DNA of 64,000 bases from Oribacterium sp. (GCA_004554245.1 SFND01000004.1:1-64000); one strand, 5' to 3'. Numbered from the stretch's first letter, positions 1 to 8,598 are shown. The notes: generated by a model not told the origin, from the sequence alone. Made by a program: numbers and translations.

Positions 1-695
1 GAATCCCATTCGACCGGCTGGAATCCTACCTGAAGAAAGATTTTTCTGATAGAGAAGACGATGATTACGGGGATGGTATCAGCAAATTAACGCCACTAAG
101 TCTCGCCGTTCCGATATTTAATCTGTGGGAAGGTCTGCTGGATACACGCGTCAAGATGCCGACCGGACAATATGGCCTGTTTGAATTGATTGAAGATTAC
201 GGCGTACGAATGTTATCGTATGGCAATGCAGCTGGCGGTAAGTTCTTTGGCCCTTACCGATCGTTTCTCGTGAAGGTCAATGAGAATACAGAATTCTTCT
301 CCATCGGCGTTACAACATATTGTAAAAGCACGAGTCCGGATAAGGTAAAAACCTGCATCGTGGTTGCTCATGATGATGAAAAAGAGGCACATCATGCGTT
401 ACAGTTAGTTGTCGAGGATAATGTGGCCATCACTGGTGATAAAGTGAGTTTTTATCATAGTGGGAAAATTGCGGTCGGAAGACAGGGCAGTGGTAAAATT
501 GATGAACTCAGGATGTTTGTCGAAGATCGGTATCCGCGAATCATCAGTGGAAAACGATTCTTTCTCGGCAGTATCGTACATGATCGGCTATGGCGTCTGG
601 ATGATCCAGATGTCATTGGGCTTATAGAGAATTTGATTTCATATTCAATCGTTCGTGATGAATATAGAGAATATGTGAAGGCGAAGCGTCATTAA
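1..695 (+). CDS. Hypothetical protein, 5' end outside window
   Basis: The frame is open from base 3 and ends with TAA at 693-695; no stop lies upstream of the first internal ATG (156), so the gene almost certainly begins before the window. About 230 C-terminal residues are visible. There is no signal peptide or membrane segment, and I recognise no domain. The visible part is mixed alpha/beta with an acidic stretch near its start (DREDDDYGDG) and a basic tail (EYVKAKRH). Base composition is more AT-rich than the core genes further right, like the toxin-antitoxin remnant that follows. Coding status is fairly secure; function is unknown. Confidence 0.6.
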   Translation, partial: IPFDRLESYLKKDFSDREDDDYGDGISKLTPLSLAVPIFNLWEGLLDTRVKMPTGQYGLFELIEDYGVRMLSYGNAAGGKFFGPYRSFLVKVNENTEFFSIGVTTYCKSTSPDKVKTCIVVAHDDEKEAHHALQLVVEDNVAITGDKVSFYHSGKIAVGRQGSGKIDELRMFVEDRYPRIISGKRFFLGSIVHDRLWRLDDPDVIGLIENLISYSIVRDEYREYVKAKRH

Positions 696-793
696 ATCAG
701 GTGGCTTAATGACCGAAAGATAGGAAGTTTTTTGACAGTTGGCTCCCATAGCGGTCAGCGATTGTCCACTACGGGTCAAATATTGATTTTGCA

Positions 794-822
794 TTGCTTT
801 TGTCTGTACAAATGTATATGAT
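794..822 (+). promoter_or_regulatory. Predicted promoter of the antitoxin gene
   Basis: TTGCTT (794-799), a 17-bp spacer and TATGAT (817-822) lie about 34 bp before the antitoxin start. The spacing is ideal and both hexamers are near consensus. RelB-type antitoxins usually repress their own promoter, so an operator may overlap, but I cannot define one. Confidence 0.45.
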
Positions 823-855
823 ATAGTTAGAAAAAACTCGAAAGGAGTGTTTACT

Positions 856-1164
856 ATGGCAACAAAATCAGCAAATTTATACGCACGCATTGAGCCTGAT
901 GTAAAAGAACAGGCAGAAGGAATCTTAGCAGCATTAGGAATTCCTGCATCCAATGCAATAAATATGTTTTACAAACAAATTATTCTTCAAAGAGGACTTC
1001 CTTTTGAAGTGAAAATGCCATCCGCTCGTCCTGTAGATGTTAGTGCATTATCAGAAGCACAGATGAATACAGAACTTGAGAAAGGATATGCGGATATGCA
1101 GGCAGGTCGTACTAGATCAGCAAAATCTGTTTTTGCTGATATTCGCAAAGATTATGATTTATGA
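856..1164 (+). CDS. RelB/DinJ-family antitoxin
   Basis: A 102-residue protein with the RelB/DinJ ribbon-helix-helix start (KSANLYARIEPDVKEQAEGI) followed by LGIPASNAINMFYKQI and the GLPFEV segment typical of DinJ antitoxins. Such proteins bind and neutralise a RelE/YafQ-type mRNA-cleaving toxin and autorepress the operon. I choose ATG 856 because AAAGGAG (841-847) sits 8 nt upstream; a GTG at 847 overlaps that site. The C-terminal half should be the toxin-binding tail. The gene is intact, but its toxin partner immediately downstream is broken, so it may now be an orphan antitoxin. Confidence 0.85.
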   Translation: MATKSANLYARIEPDVKEQAEGILAALGIPASNAINMFYKQIILQRGLPFEVKMPSARPVDVSALSEAQMNTELEKGYADMQAGRTRSAKSVFADIRKDYDL

Positions 1165-1363
1165 TATCGTGATTTCAGATCAGGCCGAGACAGACCTTCG
1201 TGAAATCTTCGAATACATTGCTTTTGAACTGCAGGCACAGATGGCAGAATTGTTTCAATCATCTCGAACCAATATCGTGGAACATATACGAAATATCTAT
1301 GAAGAAGGCGAGTTAGATGAAGATTTAACCTGTCGGAATTTCCGACAGGTTCGAACAGTATAA
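1154..1363 (+). pseudogene. Chimeric remnant: RelE-type toxin 5' end joined to a RhuM-like fragment
   Basis: The ATG at 1154 overlaps the antitoxin by 11 nt, the usual arrangement for RelE/YafQ toxins. The first 27 residues (MIYDIVISDQAETDLREIF...) match the N-terminal helix of that family. At about base 1234 the sequence changes to AQMAELFQSSRTNIVEHIRN followed by IYEEGELDEDLTCRNFRQV, which is the DNA-binding start of RhuM/virulence-associated proteins, and the frame stops at 1361-1363. A complete RelE toxin is about 90 residues with its catalytic residues in the missing second half; RhuM proteins are over 300. I infer a deletion or recombination joint between two unrelated genes, giving a 69-codon nonfunctional frame. 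Confidence 0.6.
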
Positions 1364-1468
1364 TGAAAAAGAACAGATTTTGGAAGGAGTTTCAGCACAC
1401 ATGATAGAATCTGCCTATGGCGGATTAATGAATTGATTGCATGGGTAGAAGAAGCTACGGCACTTTTG

Positions 1469-1520
1469 CGACCATCAACTTACTCCTCATCGGAGCAGGT
1501 TGATGGTCGTTTGCTTTTGC
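1469..1520 (+). terminator. Predicted hairpin terminator after the toxin remnant
   Basis: An 11-bp perfect inverted repeat (CGACCATCAAC, 1469-1479; GTTGATGGTCG, 1499-1509) encloses a 19-nt loop and is followed by a T-rich run (TTTGCTTTT). It probably ends rightward transcription. The rest of 1364-1606 shows no convincing gene. Confidence 0.45.
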
Positions 1521-1606
1521 ATTTTCTGCGCCTGAAGATCCCAAGGATCAGAATGATACTTTGACGGATACCAGAAGTGGTTGATTCAAATGCTGTACTC
1601 GCTCAT

Positions 1607-2098
1607 TTATGCCCACGCATCCTCCGCCTTCGGGATCCGGATGCCGGTCAGCAGCTGCTGCTCCCACAGGAACCACTCGCCGGTCGACGGCTTGTTCCGG
1701 AGTTTTAGCGGTCTCGGGCTGTCGGCACCACTGCAGGCCACATAGAGCGTAAGATAGCCATCCTCGCTCCGGCTGTTTGCATTCTCCGATACCGAAACAC
1801 GATACGGAAGTGCCGGCGTGTAGTTATTCTCTGGTGTCGAACCGACAAAATAGGATCGCATCAGATAGGTCTTTCCGCGGAAACGATCCTTGATAAACTG
1901 CTTATCCATACCATTTAATGGTCGCGGTCCGCGCAGAAAATCCAGCATCTTTTCGGTCTCTGCCGGATTCTCAGGATAGAGGGCCAGCACAGCGACCGTG
2001 AGTGCGGCTACTTCCTCCGGATTCTTCAGTGTTGCCTGTGGCATCGCCTTACATTCTCCCAGTGTCTTCGGAAGGCGGTCCATCGTAATCACGCTCAT
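1607..2098 (-). CDS. Uncharacterised conserved protein (DUF6935-like)
   Basis: A 163-residue soluble protein with no signal peptide or membrane helix. The N-terminal half is helical (LGECKAMPQATLKNPEEVAA and following); the C-terminal half has beta-strand segments, including DGYLTLYVACSGADSPRPLKL and GEWFLWEQQLLTGIRIPK. The GADSPRP and WFLWEQ segments recall short uncharacterised Firmicute proteins that I associate, from memory only, with DUF6935. AAAGGAGG stands just upstream of the ATG on the minus strand. It appears monocistronic. No function can be proposed. Confidence 0.6.
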   Translation of the reverse strand: MSVITMDRLPKTLGECKAMPQATLKNPEEVAALTVAVLALYPENPAETEKMLDFLRGPRPLNGMDKQFIKDRFRGKTYLMRSYFVGSTPENNYTPALPYRVSVSENANSRSEDGYLTLYVACSGADSPRPLKLRNKPSTGEWFLWEQQLLTGIRIPKAEDAWA

Positions 2099-2253
2099 AT
2101 CGTACCTCCTTTTCGTTATGTACGGGAACCTTCATCTCGTCCCATACTTACATATCTGCACGAATCATCACAAAAGAGTTTACCTTATAGTTATAGTTTA
2201 CCATGGCAGGGCCCGGATATTTTCTTTTATTTTTATATACGCATATTTTCGAT

Positions 2254-2299
2254 AAAAAAGCGAAGCCAATGTTTCAGATTCGGCAACATTGGCTTCGCT
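2254..2299 (-). terminator. Intrinsic terminator of the GH13 gene
   Basis: A perfect 15-bp inverted repeat (2259-2273 and 2285-2299, arm AGCGAAGCCAATGTT) with an 11-nt loop. On the minus strand it is followed by a T run (the A run at 2254-2259 on the plus strand), as expected just downstream of the leftward glucosidase gene. Confidence 0.85.
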
Positions 2300-2347
2300 C
2301 TTCTCTTTATCCTCGGAAAATGTCTTGTGATGGAATGTGTTTTCTGC

Positions 2348-4030
2348 TCAGCTATCAGAGGAAACATCCAGGATGACGGCCTGATAGCCTTCCAGCGTGA
2401 TGGTATCGCCTTCGGTCTTCAGTTGAGGCAGGTTGTTCAGTACGACCTTTCGAATCTTCGACGAGAGGGTCAGAGTCTGGGGCTCGGTTTTGTAGTTTCC
2501 GATGACGAGCAGGGTCTGCGCAGCGCTCGTTCGGTAGTAGGCCATGACGCGGTCCTGGTCCTCGAAGACTGGAACCAGATCACCGTAAACGACCGTCTCG
2601 GCATAGCGAGGGTCCTTCCGGAGCGCCAGCAGACGACGGTAGTACTGGTAAACGGAATCCGGGTCGTTTTTCTGACTGGCCAGGTTGATTCGCGTGTAAT
2701 TACGGTTTACAGGCAGCCACGGGGTGCCATCCGTGAATCCAGCATTGGCCGAAGCGTCCCACTGGAATGGTGTCCGGGCGTTATCACGGCTCAGACGGTT
2801 GACGGCCTTCAGTGCGGCGTCCGGTGTCAGTCCGGCCTTCCGTGCGACCTGGTATTCATCGAGCGTTGAAATATCGTTTACCTCGCGGATCGACTGGAAT
2901 TCTACATTTTCCATACCGATTTCCTGACCCTGATAGATAAATGGAAGGCCACGAAGCATGATATTCATGGTGGCCAGCAGCTTCTTCGCAGGGATACTGC
3001 ATTCACCTTCTGGGATATAGCGGGACACGCCGCGCGGTTCATCGTGATTTTCGATGATATTGGACAGCATACCGATGTCACCGACCTTCTTCTGACTGGC
3101 GAAGCAGCAGCTTCGGTAGTCGTTTGGTGTGATCGGCGTCTGGTCGTACCAGCCGTTCCCACTGCCACCGAAGATGGTCTCGTTAAAATCAAACATCGAG
3201 GAGAAGTAGCCGTGGTCACCGATGAAATCCGGAAGCTCTTCCGGCTTCTCGTTGAAGACTTCACCGACGGTAAAGGCGCCGTGTGGAAGGAAGCAGCGGT
3301 CACGCATCTCACTCAGGAAGGCACCGATGCCGTCGGCGTGCTTCAGCACCTCGCCCGCACTGCACAGGCCATCCGCGCGGTCTGCTGGATAATCCTGCCA
3401 CGGAATCGGCTTCTTGATGTTGATGATCGCATCGATGCGGAAGCCGGCGAGCCCCTTATCGAGCCACCAGTTGATCATCGTATAGATTTCCTCACGCAGC
3501 TTCGGGTTTTCCCAGTTGAGATCCGGCTGCTTCTTATGGAACATGTGCAGGTAACACTTGTCCTGATGCCCCGGAAGCGGTTCCCAGACACTGCCACCGA
3601 AGTAGGAGCGCCAGTTGCACGGCCGCTTTCCATCTGGACAGTCTTCGATGTAGAAGTACTTTCCGTATTCACCTTCCGGATCCTCGCAGGCTTTCCGGAA
3701 CCACGCGTGCTCATCCGAGCAGTGGTTGACGACGAGATCCATCAGGATGTACATATCGCGTTTTTTCGCTTCCGCGATCAGCCGATCCATGTCCTCCATC
3801 GTTCCGAAGCGAGGGTCAATGTTGTAGTAATCTGAGATATCATAGCCCTGATCGGCGAGCGGAGAGCAGTAGATCGGTGAGAGCCAGAGGATGTCGATGC
3901 CGAGATCCTTCAGATAATCGAGCTTATCGATGATGCCCGGAAGATCGCCGATGCCGTCTCCGTTCGTATCACAGAAGCTTTTCGGATAGATCTGATAAGC
4001 TGTTTTCGTGTGCCACCATTGTTTCTCCAT
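2348..4030 (-). CDS. GH13 alpha-glucosidase (oligo-1,6-glucosidase/MalL type)
   Basis: A 560-residue cytoplasmic enzyme that releases glucose from short alpha-glucans. All four GH13 regions are present: DLVVNH (98-103), GFRIDA with nucleophile Asp200, TVGEVFN with acid/base Glu257, and ENHD with Asp330. The start AYQIYPKSF plus DTNGDGIGDLPGI is typical of the oligo-1,6-glucosidase/dextran glucosidase group. The residue after the nucleophile is Ala, not Val; in this group Val tends to go with alpha-1,6 and Ala or Thr with alpha-1,4 specificity, so an alpha-1,4 preference is possible. The start has GGGGAAGG 8 nt upstream. It is transcribed alone, divergently from the TRAP operon. Confidence 0.9.
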   Translation of the reverse strand: MEKQWWHTKTAYQIYPKSFCDTNGDGIGDLPGIIDKLDYLKDLGIDILWLSPIYCSPLADQGYDISDYYNIDPRFGTMEDMDRLIAEAKKRDMYILMDLVVNHCSDEHAWFRKACEDPEGEYGKYFYIEDCPDGKRPCNWRSYFGGSVWEPLPGHQDKCYLHMFHKKQPDLNWENPKLREEIYTMINWWLDKGLAGFRIDAIINIKKPIPWQDYPADRADGLCSAGEVLKHADGIGAFLSEMRDRCFLPHGAFTVGEVFNEKPEELPDFIGDHGYFSSMFDFNETIFGGSGNGWYDQTPITPNDYRSCCFASQKKVGDIGMLSNIIENHDEPRGVSRYIPEGECSIPAKKLLATMNIMLRGLPFIYQGQEIGMENVEFQSIREVNDISTLDEYQVARKAGLTPDAALKAVNRLSRDNARTPFQWDASANAGFTDGTPWLPVNRNYTRINLASQKNDPDSVYQYYRRLLALRKDPRYAETVVYGDLVPVFEDQDRVMAYYRTSAAQTLLVIGNYKTEPQTLTLSSKIRKVVLNNLPQLKTEGDTITLEGYQAVILDVSSDS

Positions 4031-4101
4031 AGTAAGTACCTTCCCCTCGAAAAATATATACTGTAGATTACATCAGTCGGACGCAAAAGAAAAGAATTTA
4101 T

Positions 4102-4182
4102 GGGGGCAGACCCTCTTACGACGCTTTCATAATTTCGTAAGGATTTCTTAATGGGGTCAGACCCCCTTACGAAATTCTTAAG
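4102..4182. repeat. Dispersed palindromic repeat (GGGGTCAGACCCC family), copy 1
   Basis: The core GGGGTCAGACCCC (4153-4165) is itself palindromic and is enclosed by a 12-bp inverted repeat (AATTTCGTAAGG 4131-4142; CCTTACGAAATT 4165-4176). A degenerate second core lies at 4102-4114. The same core and flanks recur near 7.6, 22.1 and 62.8 kb. Like the others, this copy is intergenic (385-bp gap between divergent genes). Confidence 0.8.
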
Positions 4183-4320
4183 GCCGTCGATGAAACGAGA
4201 ATATAAAAAGTGCTCAAAACAGAAGATGGAGTTTTGGATATTATTTTGTGCTTTGTAAAATGCACATAAAATAGTTGACCGGATAACCACAAAAATGTGA
4301 TGGGAAGCATGCTGGATAAG

Positions 4321-4348
4321 TTGACATTATTTGTATAAGTTGTATAAT
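4321..4348 (+). promoter_or_regulatory. Predicted promoter of the TRAP transporter operon
   Basis: TTGACA (4321-4326), a 16-bp spacer and TATAAT (4343-4348), both perfect consensus, sit 67 bp before dctP. Confidence 0.8.
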
Positions 4349-4415
4349 AACGATACTGGACGAAAGTGTGTATTTTCGTCGAAACGAATTTTTTTCTATA
4401 CCATAGGGAGGCATA

Positions 4416-5534
4416 ATGAAAAAACGTATTTTATCACTCGTCGTAGCAGGCGCGATGGCCATGTCACTCGCAGCATGTGGAGGCAGCGGCACACCGGCAG
4501 CAACTCAGGCAGCAAGTCAGGCAGCAACCCAGGCAGCAGCTGAGTCAAAGGCGGAGGACAACAAGGGCGGCGCAGATCCGGCACAGGTTGAGCTGAACCT
4601 GATCATCGCATCGAACCAGACCTCTGAGGAGAACCCATACTCCATCGGTATGGACGCATTCAAGGATGCACTGGAGGAGGTTTCTGGTGGAAAGGCGACC
4701 GCAACCGTTCATAAGGGAACCCTCGGCGAGAACGAGAACGAGCTCGTAGAGAAGCTTTCCATGGGTGCAGCAGATCTCGTTGTTGCATCTCCGGGATTCA
4801 TGACATCCATCGGTGTACCAGAGGTAGATTTCTTCTCCCTGTACTACATCTTCGACAGCTTCGATCACTGGGAGGCAGCACTTGACGGCGATTTCGGTGC
4901 CAAGATGCAGCAGACCATCCTCGACAAGACAAACAACGGCTTCCGTGTTATGAGCTACTGGACCTCTTCCGTACGTGATTACTATGGTAAGAAGGCCATC
5001 AAGACACCGGCAGACCTGAAGGGTATGACCATCCGTACACAGTCCTCACAGGTTCAGCAGGAGTTCTGGAAGCAGTGTGGCGCGGTTCCTACCTCTGTTG
5101 CATGGGGCGAGCTTTACCAGGCATTACAGCAGGGCGTTGTAGATTCCGCTGAGAACGATTACACATCCTTCATGCTGAAGGAGCACCACAAGACGCCAAA
5201 CGGCCACTATATCTGTGAGACTCACCACGATTTCACCACCCGTCTTCTCCTCATGGATGGCAACCGCTACAACAAGCTGACCGATGAGCAGAAGGAGTGG
5301 GTAGACGCAGCCTGCAAGAAGGCAACCGAGGTTGAGCGTGAGACCGTTTACACGATGTTCAAGACTTCCAAGGAGAAGGTAATTGCGGACGGCGCAGAGG
5401 TTACTGCATTTGAGGATATGGATATCGATGCATTCAAGAAGATTGCAGAGCCGATCCAGGAGAAGTTCGCAAAGGACAACGGCATGGAAGAAGAGCTTGA
5501 GATGGTAAAGAAGGCAAATCCAGCCAACAAGTAA
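4416..5534 (+). CDS. dctP: TRAP transporter solute-binding lipoprotein
   Basis: A 372-residue extracytoplasmic binding protein that delivers a carboxylate (C4-dicarboxylate, sugar acid or uronate) to a TRAP permease. It begins with a lipoprotein signal, MKKRILSLVVAGAMAMSLAAC, with lipobox LAAC and predicted lipidated Cys near 21, followed by an Ala/Gln/Ser-rich tether to about residue 50. The DctP fold is visible, including the MTIRTQSS segment that normally holds a ligand-carboxylate-binding Arg. RBS AGGGAGG lies 4-10 nt upstream. It is the first gene of dctP-dctQ-dctM. Ligand is not readable from sequence, but the nearby uxaAB genes make hexuronates or related sugar acids a reasonable guess. 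Confidence 0.92.
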   Translation: MKKRILSLVVAGAMAMSLAACGGSGTPAATQAASQAATQAAAESKAEDNKGGADPAQVELNLIIASNQTSEENPYSIGMDAFKDALEEVSGGKATATVHKGTLGENENELVEKLSMGAADLVVASPGFMTSIGVPEVDFFSLYYIFDSFDHWEAALDGDFGAKMQQTILDKTNNGFRVMSYWTSSVRDYYGKKAIKTPADLKGMTIRTQSSQVQQEFWKQCGAVPTSVAWGELYQALQQGVVDSAENDYTSFMLKEHHKTPNGHYICETHHDFTTRLLLMDGNRYNKLTDEQKEWVDAACKKATEVERETVYTMFKTSKEKVIADGAEVTAFEDMDIDAFKKIAEPIQEKFAKDNGMEEELEMVKKANPANK

Positions 5535-5623
5535 TCATCCGGCATTCGGACATCTGTTTCGATCGAAGCTGAAATTGACAGCGGACATCGAAACAAAGAT
5601 CAGAAACTGAAACAGATCTCAGA

Positions 5624-5698
5624 CAGAGAAGCGGGCAAACCGTAACGAAGAGCAGATCATCGACGCTGCAGGGAACGGATTGCAGCTTCTCTGTTTTT
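5624..5698 (+). terminator. Attenuator-like hairpin between dctP and dctQ
   Basis: CAGAGAAGC (5624-5632) pairs with GCTTCTCTG (5685-5693), followed directly by TTTTT. A competing smaller hairpin (GCTGCA 5665-5670 with TGCAGC 5681-5686) is nested inside. Placed in the 186-bp dctP-dctQ gap, it probably lets the binding protein be made in excess over the membrane subunits. Confidence 0.5.
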
Positions 5699-5720
5699 AT
5701 CACTACATACTTGGGGTTAA

Positions 5721-6209
5721 ATGATGAAAAAAGCAATTAAAGGTCTGAAAAATCTACAGGTTATGGTCGCAGCTGTATTCCTTTTCATCTTCCTGATGAC
5801 CGTCGTCATCCAGATGGCGACGAGATTTATGGGAATCGCTGCAACATGGACCGAGGATGTATCGATGTATTCGTTCATCTGGGCAGTATTTATGGGTGGA
5901 GCTGCGATGGTTGATGACAAGCGTCACTTCGCATTCACCTCTTTCTATGACAAGTTGAAGAATGAGAAGGCGAAGAGCGTACTTCAGATCGTCATCGACA
6001 TCGTCATGCTGATTTTCGCTGTGCTGATGCTTGTCTATGGCATTCAGATCACGAAGCAGTTCTGGAACTATACCTGGACGAACATCCCGAGCTTCAAGAG
6101 AGGCCCGACCTGGATGTGTCTTCCGATCTGCGGCGGTACCGCCAGCATCTATCTGGTTTATCAGATCTATGAAGAGATTATGAAGCTTGTTCACGGAGGT
6201 AAGGCATAA
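5721..6209 (+). CDS. dctQ: TRAP transporter small permease subunit
   Basis: A 162-residue membrane protein with four predicted helices (about 15-35, 50-70, 90-112 and 130-155), the DctQ topology. The WTEDVSMYSFIWAVFMGGAA segment is characteristic. It pairs with DctM to form the transporter, which uses a sodium or proton gradient. Two start codons (5721 and 5724) follow a GGGG ribosome site. The stop overlaps the dctM start by one base (TAATG), indicating translational coupling. Confidence 0.92.
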   Translation: MMKKAIKGLKNLQVMVAAVFLFIFLMTVVIQMATRFMGIAATWTEDVSMYSFIWAVFMGGAAMVDDKRHFAFTSFYDKLKNEKAKSVLQIVIDIVMLIFAVLMLVYGIQITKQFWNYTWTNIPSFKRGPTWMCLPICGGTASIYLVYQIYEEIMKLVHGGKA

Positions 6210-7498
6210 TGGGCGCTCTACTGGTTATTTTATTTATCGTATTTGTTGCCATCGGTGTGCCGATTTCCTTCGCACTGGGCGTCGTTTCCTTCACCGGTAT
6301 CATGTCGATGCCGACGATCCCGAATACGGTTGTATTCACGAAGATGTTCAATGGTATGAACTCCTTCACCCTGCTCGCGGTTCCGCTCTTTATTCTCGCA
6401 GCGAACCTCATGAACGAGGGTGATATCACGGACCGTCTGGTTGCCTGCAGTAACGCGCTGGTCGGCCGTTTCCGTGGTGGACTCGCATACTCGAACGTTC
6501 TCGTGTCCATGGTGTTCGGTGGTATCTCCGGTTCTTCACAGGCAGATACCGCAGGTATCGGTTCCATCCTGATCCCGGCCATGATCGACACCGGTTATGA
6601 TGAGGGAACGGCTGTCGGTGTCACCGCAGCATCCTCTACACTCGGGTCGATCATCCCTCCGAGTATCACCATGGTTGTGTACGCGGGTATTGCAAACTGC
6701 TCGACGAGTGCCCTCTTCATGTCGGGTCTCTTTCCTGGCATCCTCCTCGGACTGTCTCAGATGGCCGTCGTTAAGATGTATTCCAAGAAGAAGAACTTCC
6801 CGAAGATGGACCCGGTTCCTGCAAAGGATGTGGCGAAGCTCGTACTGGATTCTCTTCCGGCACTGCTTTCCCCGGTTATCCTGATCGGTGGTATCGTCAC
6901 TGGTTTCTTCACGCCGACCGAGGCATCCGCTGTATGCTGCGTATATGCACTTCTGATCGGCCTGTTCTTCTACCGTTCACTGAAGTTCAACATGCTTCCG
7001 AAGATCCTGATCGAGACCATGAAGCTGTCCTCCCTTTCCCTGTTTGCACTTGCAACCGCGAACGCACTAGGTGAGCTCCTCAGCTACTATCAGCTGAACA
7101 TGATCGTACAGTCCTTCTTCGTCTCCATCCCGGGTGGAAGAACCGTATTCCTGATCGTCGTTGTGCTGTTCTTCCTCTTCATCGGAACCTTCATGGATGC
7201 GGTACCGGCGATGATCCTGTTCTGCCCGATCATCCTTCCGTCCGCAGCAGCACTCAATATCAGCCCGATCATCCTCGGACTGATCATCATCGTAACCCTG
7301 GCCCTCGGCCTCGTTACACCACCGTACGGCCTCTGCCTCCTCATCGCATCGAGTATCGCGAAGATCTCGATCGAGGATGCCTTCAAGGGAACACTACCGT
7401 ACTTCCTGTCTTCCCTTGCGGTACTTGCGGTTATGATTCTGTTCCCGGACATCTGGCTTCAGATTCCAGCCTTCCTGTTCCCGGCACTGTTTGCATAA
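6209..7498 (+). CDS. dctM: TRAP transporter large permease subunit
   Basis: A 429-residue polytopic protein of normal DctM length with about 12 hydrophobic segments; it forms the ion-coupled substrate channel. Family motifs include the GVPISFALG start, the GGISGSSQADTAGIGS loop, TLGSIIPPSITMVVYAGIAN, and GTFMDAVPAMILFCPI in the second half. The operon ends at a terminator 39 bp downstream. Confidence 0.95.
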   Translation: MGALLVILFIVFVAIGVPISFALGVVSFTGIMSMPTIPNTVVFTKMFNGMNSFTLLAVPLFILAANLMNEGDITDRLVACSNALVGRFRGGLAYSNVLVSMVFGGISGSSQADTAGIGSILIPAMIDTGYDEGTAVGVTAASSTLGSIIPPSITMVVYAGIANCSTSALFMSGLFPGILLGLSQMAVVKMYSKKKNFPKMDPVPAKDVAKLVLDSLPALLSPVILIGGIVTGFFTPTEASAVCCVYALLIGLFFYRSLKFNMLPKILIETMKLSSLSLFALATANALGELLSYYQLNMIVQSFFVSIPGGRTVFLIVVVLFFLFIGTFMDAVPAMILFCPIILPSAAALNISPIILGLIIIVTLALGLVTPPYGLCLLIASSIAKISIEDAFKGTLPYFLSSLAVLAVMILFPDIWLQIPAFLFPALFA

Positions 7499-7536
7499 GG
7501 ATACCATGAAGCGTATGTTTATCATGCGCATAACGA

Positions 7537-7562
7537 AAAAGCTCCCGCGAGGGAGCTTTTTT
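7537..7562 (+). terminator. Terminator of the dctPQM operon (bidirectional)
   Basis: GCTCCC (7541-7546) and GGGAGC (7551-7556) form a stem with a GCGA loop, with A and T runs on either side (T6 at 7557-7562), so it can work on both strands. Confidence 0.9.
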
Positions 7563-7612
7563 GATGTCTGCAGTTATAAGGGCAGCTCCCCTTACGGCGG
7601 CTTCAACATTTT

Positions 7613-7657
7613 TTAAGAATTTCGTAATGGGGTCTGACCCCCTTACGAAATTCTTAA
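7613..7657. repeat. Dispersed palindromic repeat (GGGGTCAGACCCC family), copy 2
   Basis: The core GGGGTCTGACCCC (7629-7641) is enclosed by a perfect 15-bp inverted repeat (TTAAGAATTTCGTAA 7613-7627 with its complement 7643-7657). The arms match those of copy 1 closely. It lies between two convergent genes. Confidence 0.85.
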
Positions 7658-7686
7658 GGTGAGGATGGCGCCACGCAGGCAGTGGA

Positions 7687-8598
7687 TCAGAAGAGATCCA
7701 GCATGTTGTCGAGGTAGAGTGCCTCGCGCACATGAATCTGGTATTCCGGGCGGGTCAGGTAGTAGAGCAGGAACTCGAGGATCAGCGCACTGCCGAGGCC
7801 CCGCCCCTCGATCTTAAACTGCGAGAAGCCCATCGGAAGATAGACGTTCCGGATATCGTCCAGGCTGATAAAGCCTGGATTCTCCATCGCCTTCGAAAAG
7901 CGATAGCCTTCGGCTGCATGCGGGGCAGCGCAGTGATGCTCCGGACCGGGTATCCCGAGGGCGATGCGGCTGACTGCTTCATAGCAGGCCTTTCGGTCCC
8001 GACAGCCGAACCAGCAATACTCGTTGCAGAGAAATTCGACCTTGTTCTTCGCTGCCTGTGGCAGTGCACGAAGAGATGGCCATACCTTATTCAGGCGGAA
8101 ATCCGGCACGACGAAACGAAATTCTGGCCGCGTGAGCTCATGACGAAGCTCTGTGAAATCCGTCAGTACCTTCGTGGTCGAGGAGACGAGATAGAGCTTC
8201 GGATAGTGCGTCCGAAGATAATCGATCAGCAGATCGGAGGACACGATCACGCCGTTCGCCGGCGCTGCTCCTTCCGAAAACAGACGGCACAGCGCATTGC
8301 AAGCCGGATCGTGCAGATGCTCCGGCTGCAGCAGGGAATTACTGAAGGTGAGGCGGGCAGAGATGCCGTAGTCCCGCATGAGTGTCAGCACATTCTCCGG
8401 GGCGGCTGTGCCATCACTGATGCGTCCACCGCTCCAGATCGCGTCGCGCGGTGCGCCATAGATCGAGCCGATCTCGCACCAATCATAGAAGTACGCCCGA
8501 TGTGCACGGTACAGCGGGAGAAAACGGGCATAGAGCTCATAATATTCGAATAGGCCAGGCAGATGAAACCAGGCTTTTGTGGTGTTTTCGACAGGCAT
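7687..8598 (-). CDS. Conserved protein with a Cys-rich motif, possibly U32-peptidase-like
   Basis: A 303-residue soluble protein; start supported by AAGGAGG 4 nt before the ATG. Visible features are GSIYGAPRDAIWSGGR near the N-terminus, an EFLCNEYCWFGCRDRKACYE block about two thirds along with four Cys (candidate metal or Fe-S ligands), and a C-terminal FSQFKIEGRGLGSALILEFL segment. The order NE..C...C plus FKIEGR recalls U32-type peptidase/hydroxylase proteins. Assignment to that family is tentative, and the substrate is unknown. It is monocistronic. Confidence 0.6.
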   Translation of the reverse strand: MPVENTTKAWFHLPGLFEYYELYARFLPLYRAHRAYFYDWCEIGSIYGAPRDAIWSGGRISDGTAAPENVLTLMRDYGISARLTFSNSLLQPEHLHDPACNALCRLFSEGAAPANGVIVSSDLLIDYLRTHYPKLYLVSSTTKVLTDFTELRHELTRPEFRFVVPDFRLNKVWPSLRALPQAAKNKVEFLCNEYCWFGCRDRKACYEAVSRIALGIPGPEHHCAAPHAAEGYRFSKAMENPGFISLDDIRNVYLPMGFSQFKIEGRGLGSALILEFLLYYLTRPEYQIHVREALYLDNMLDLF

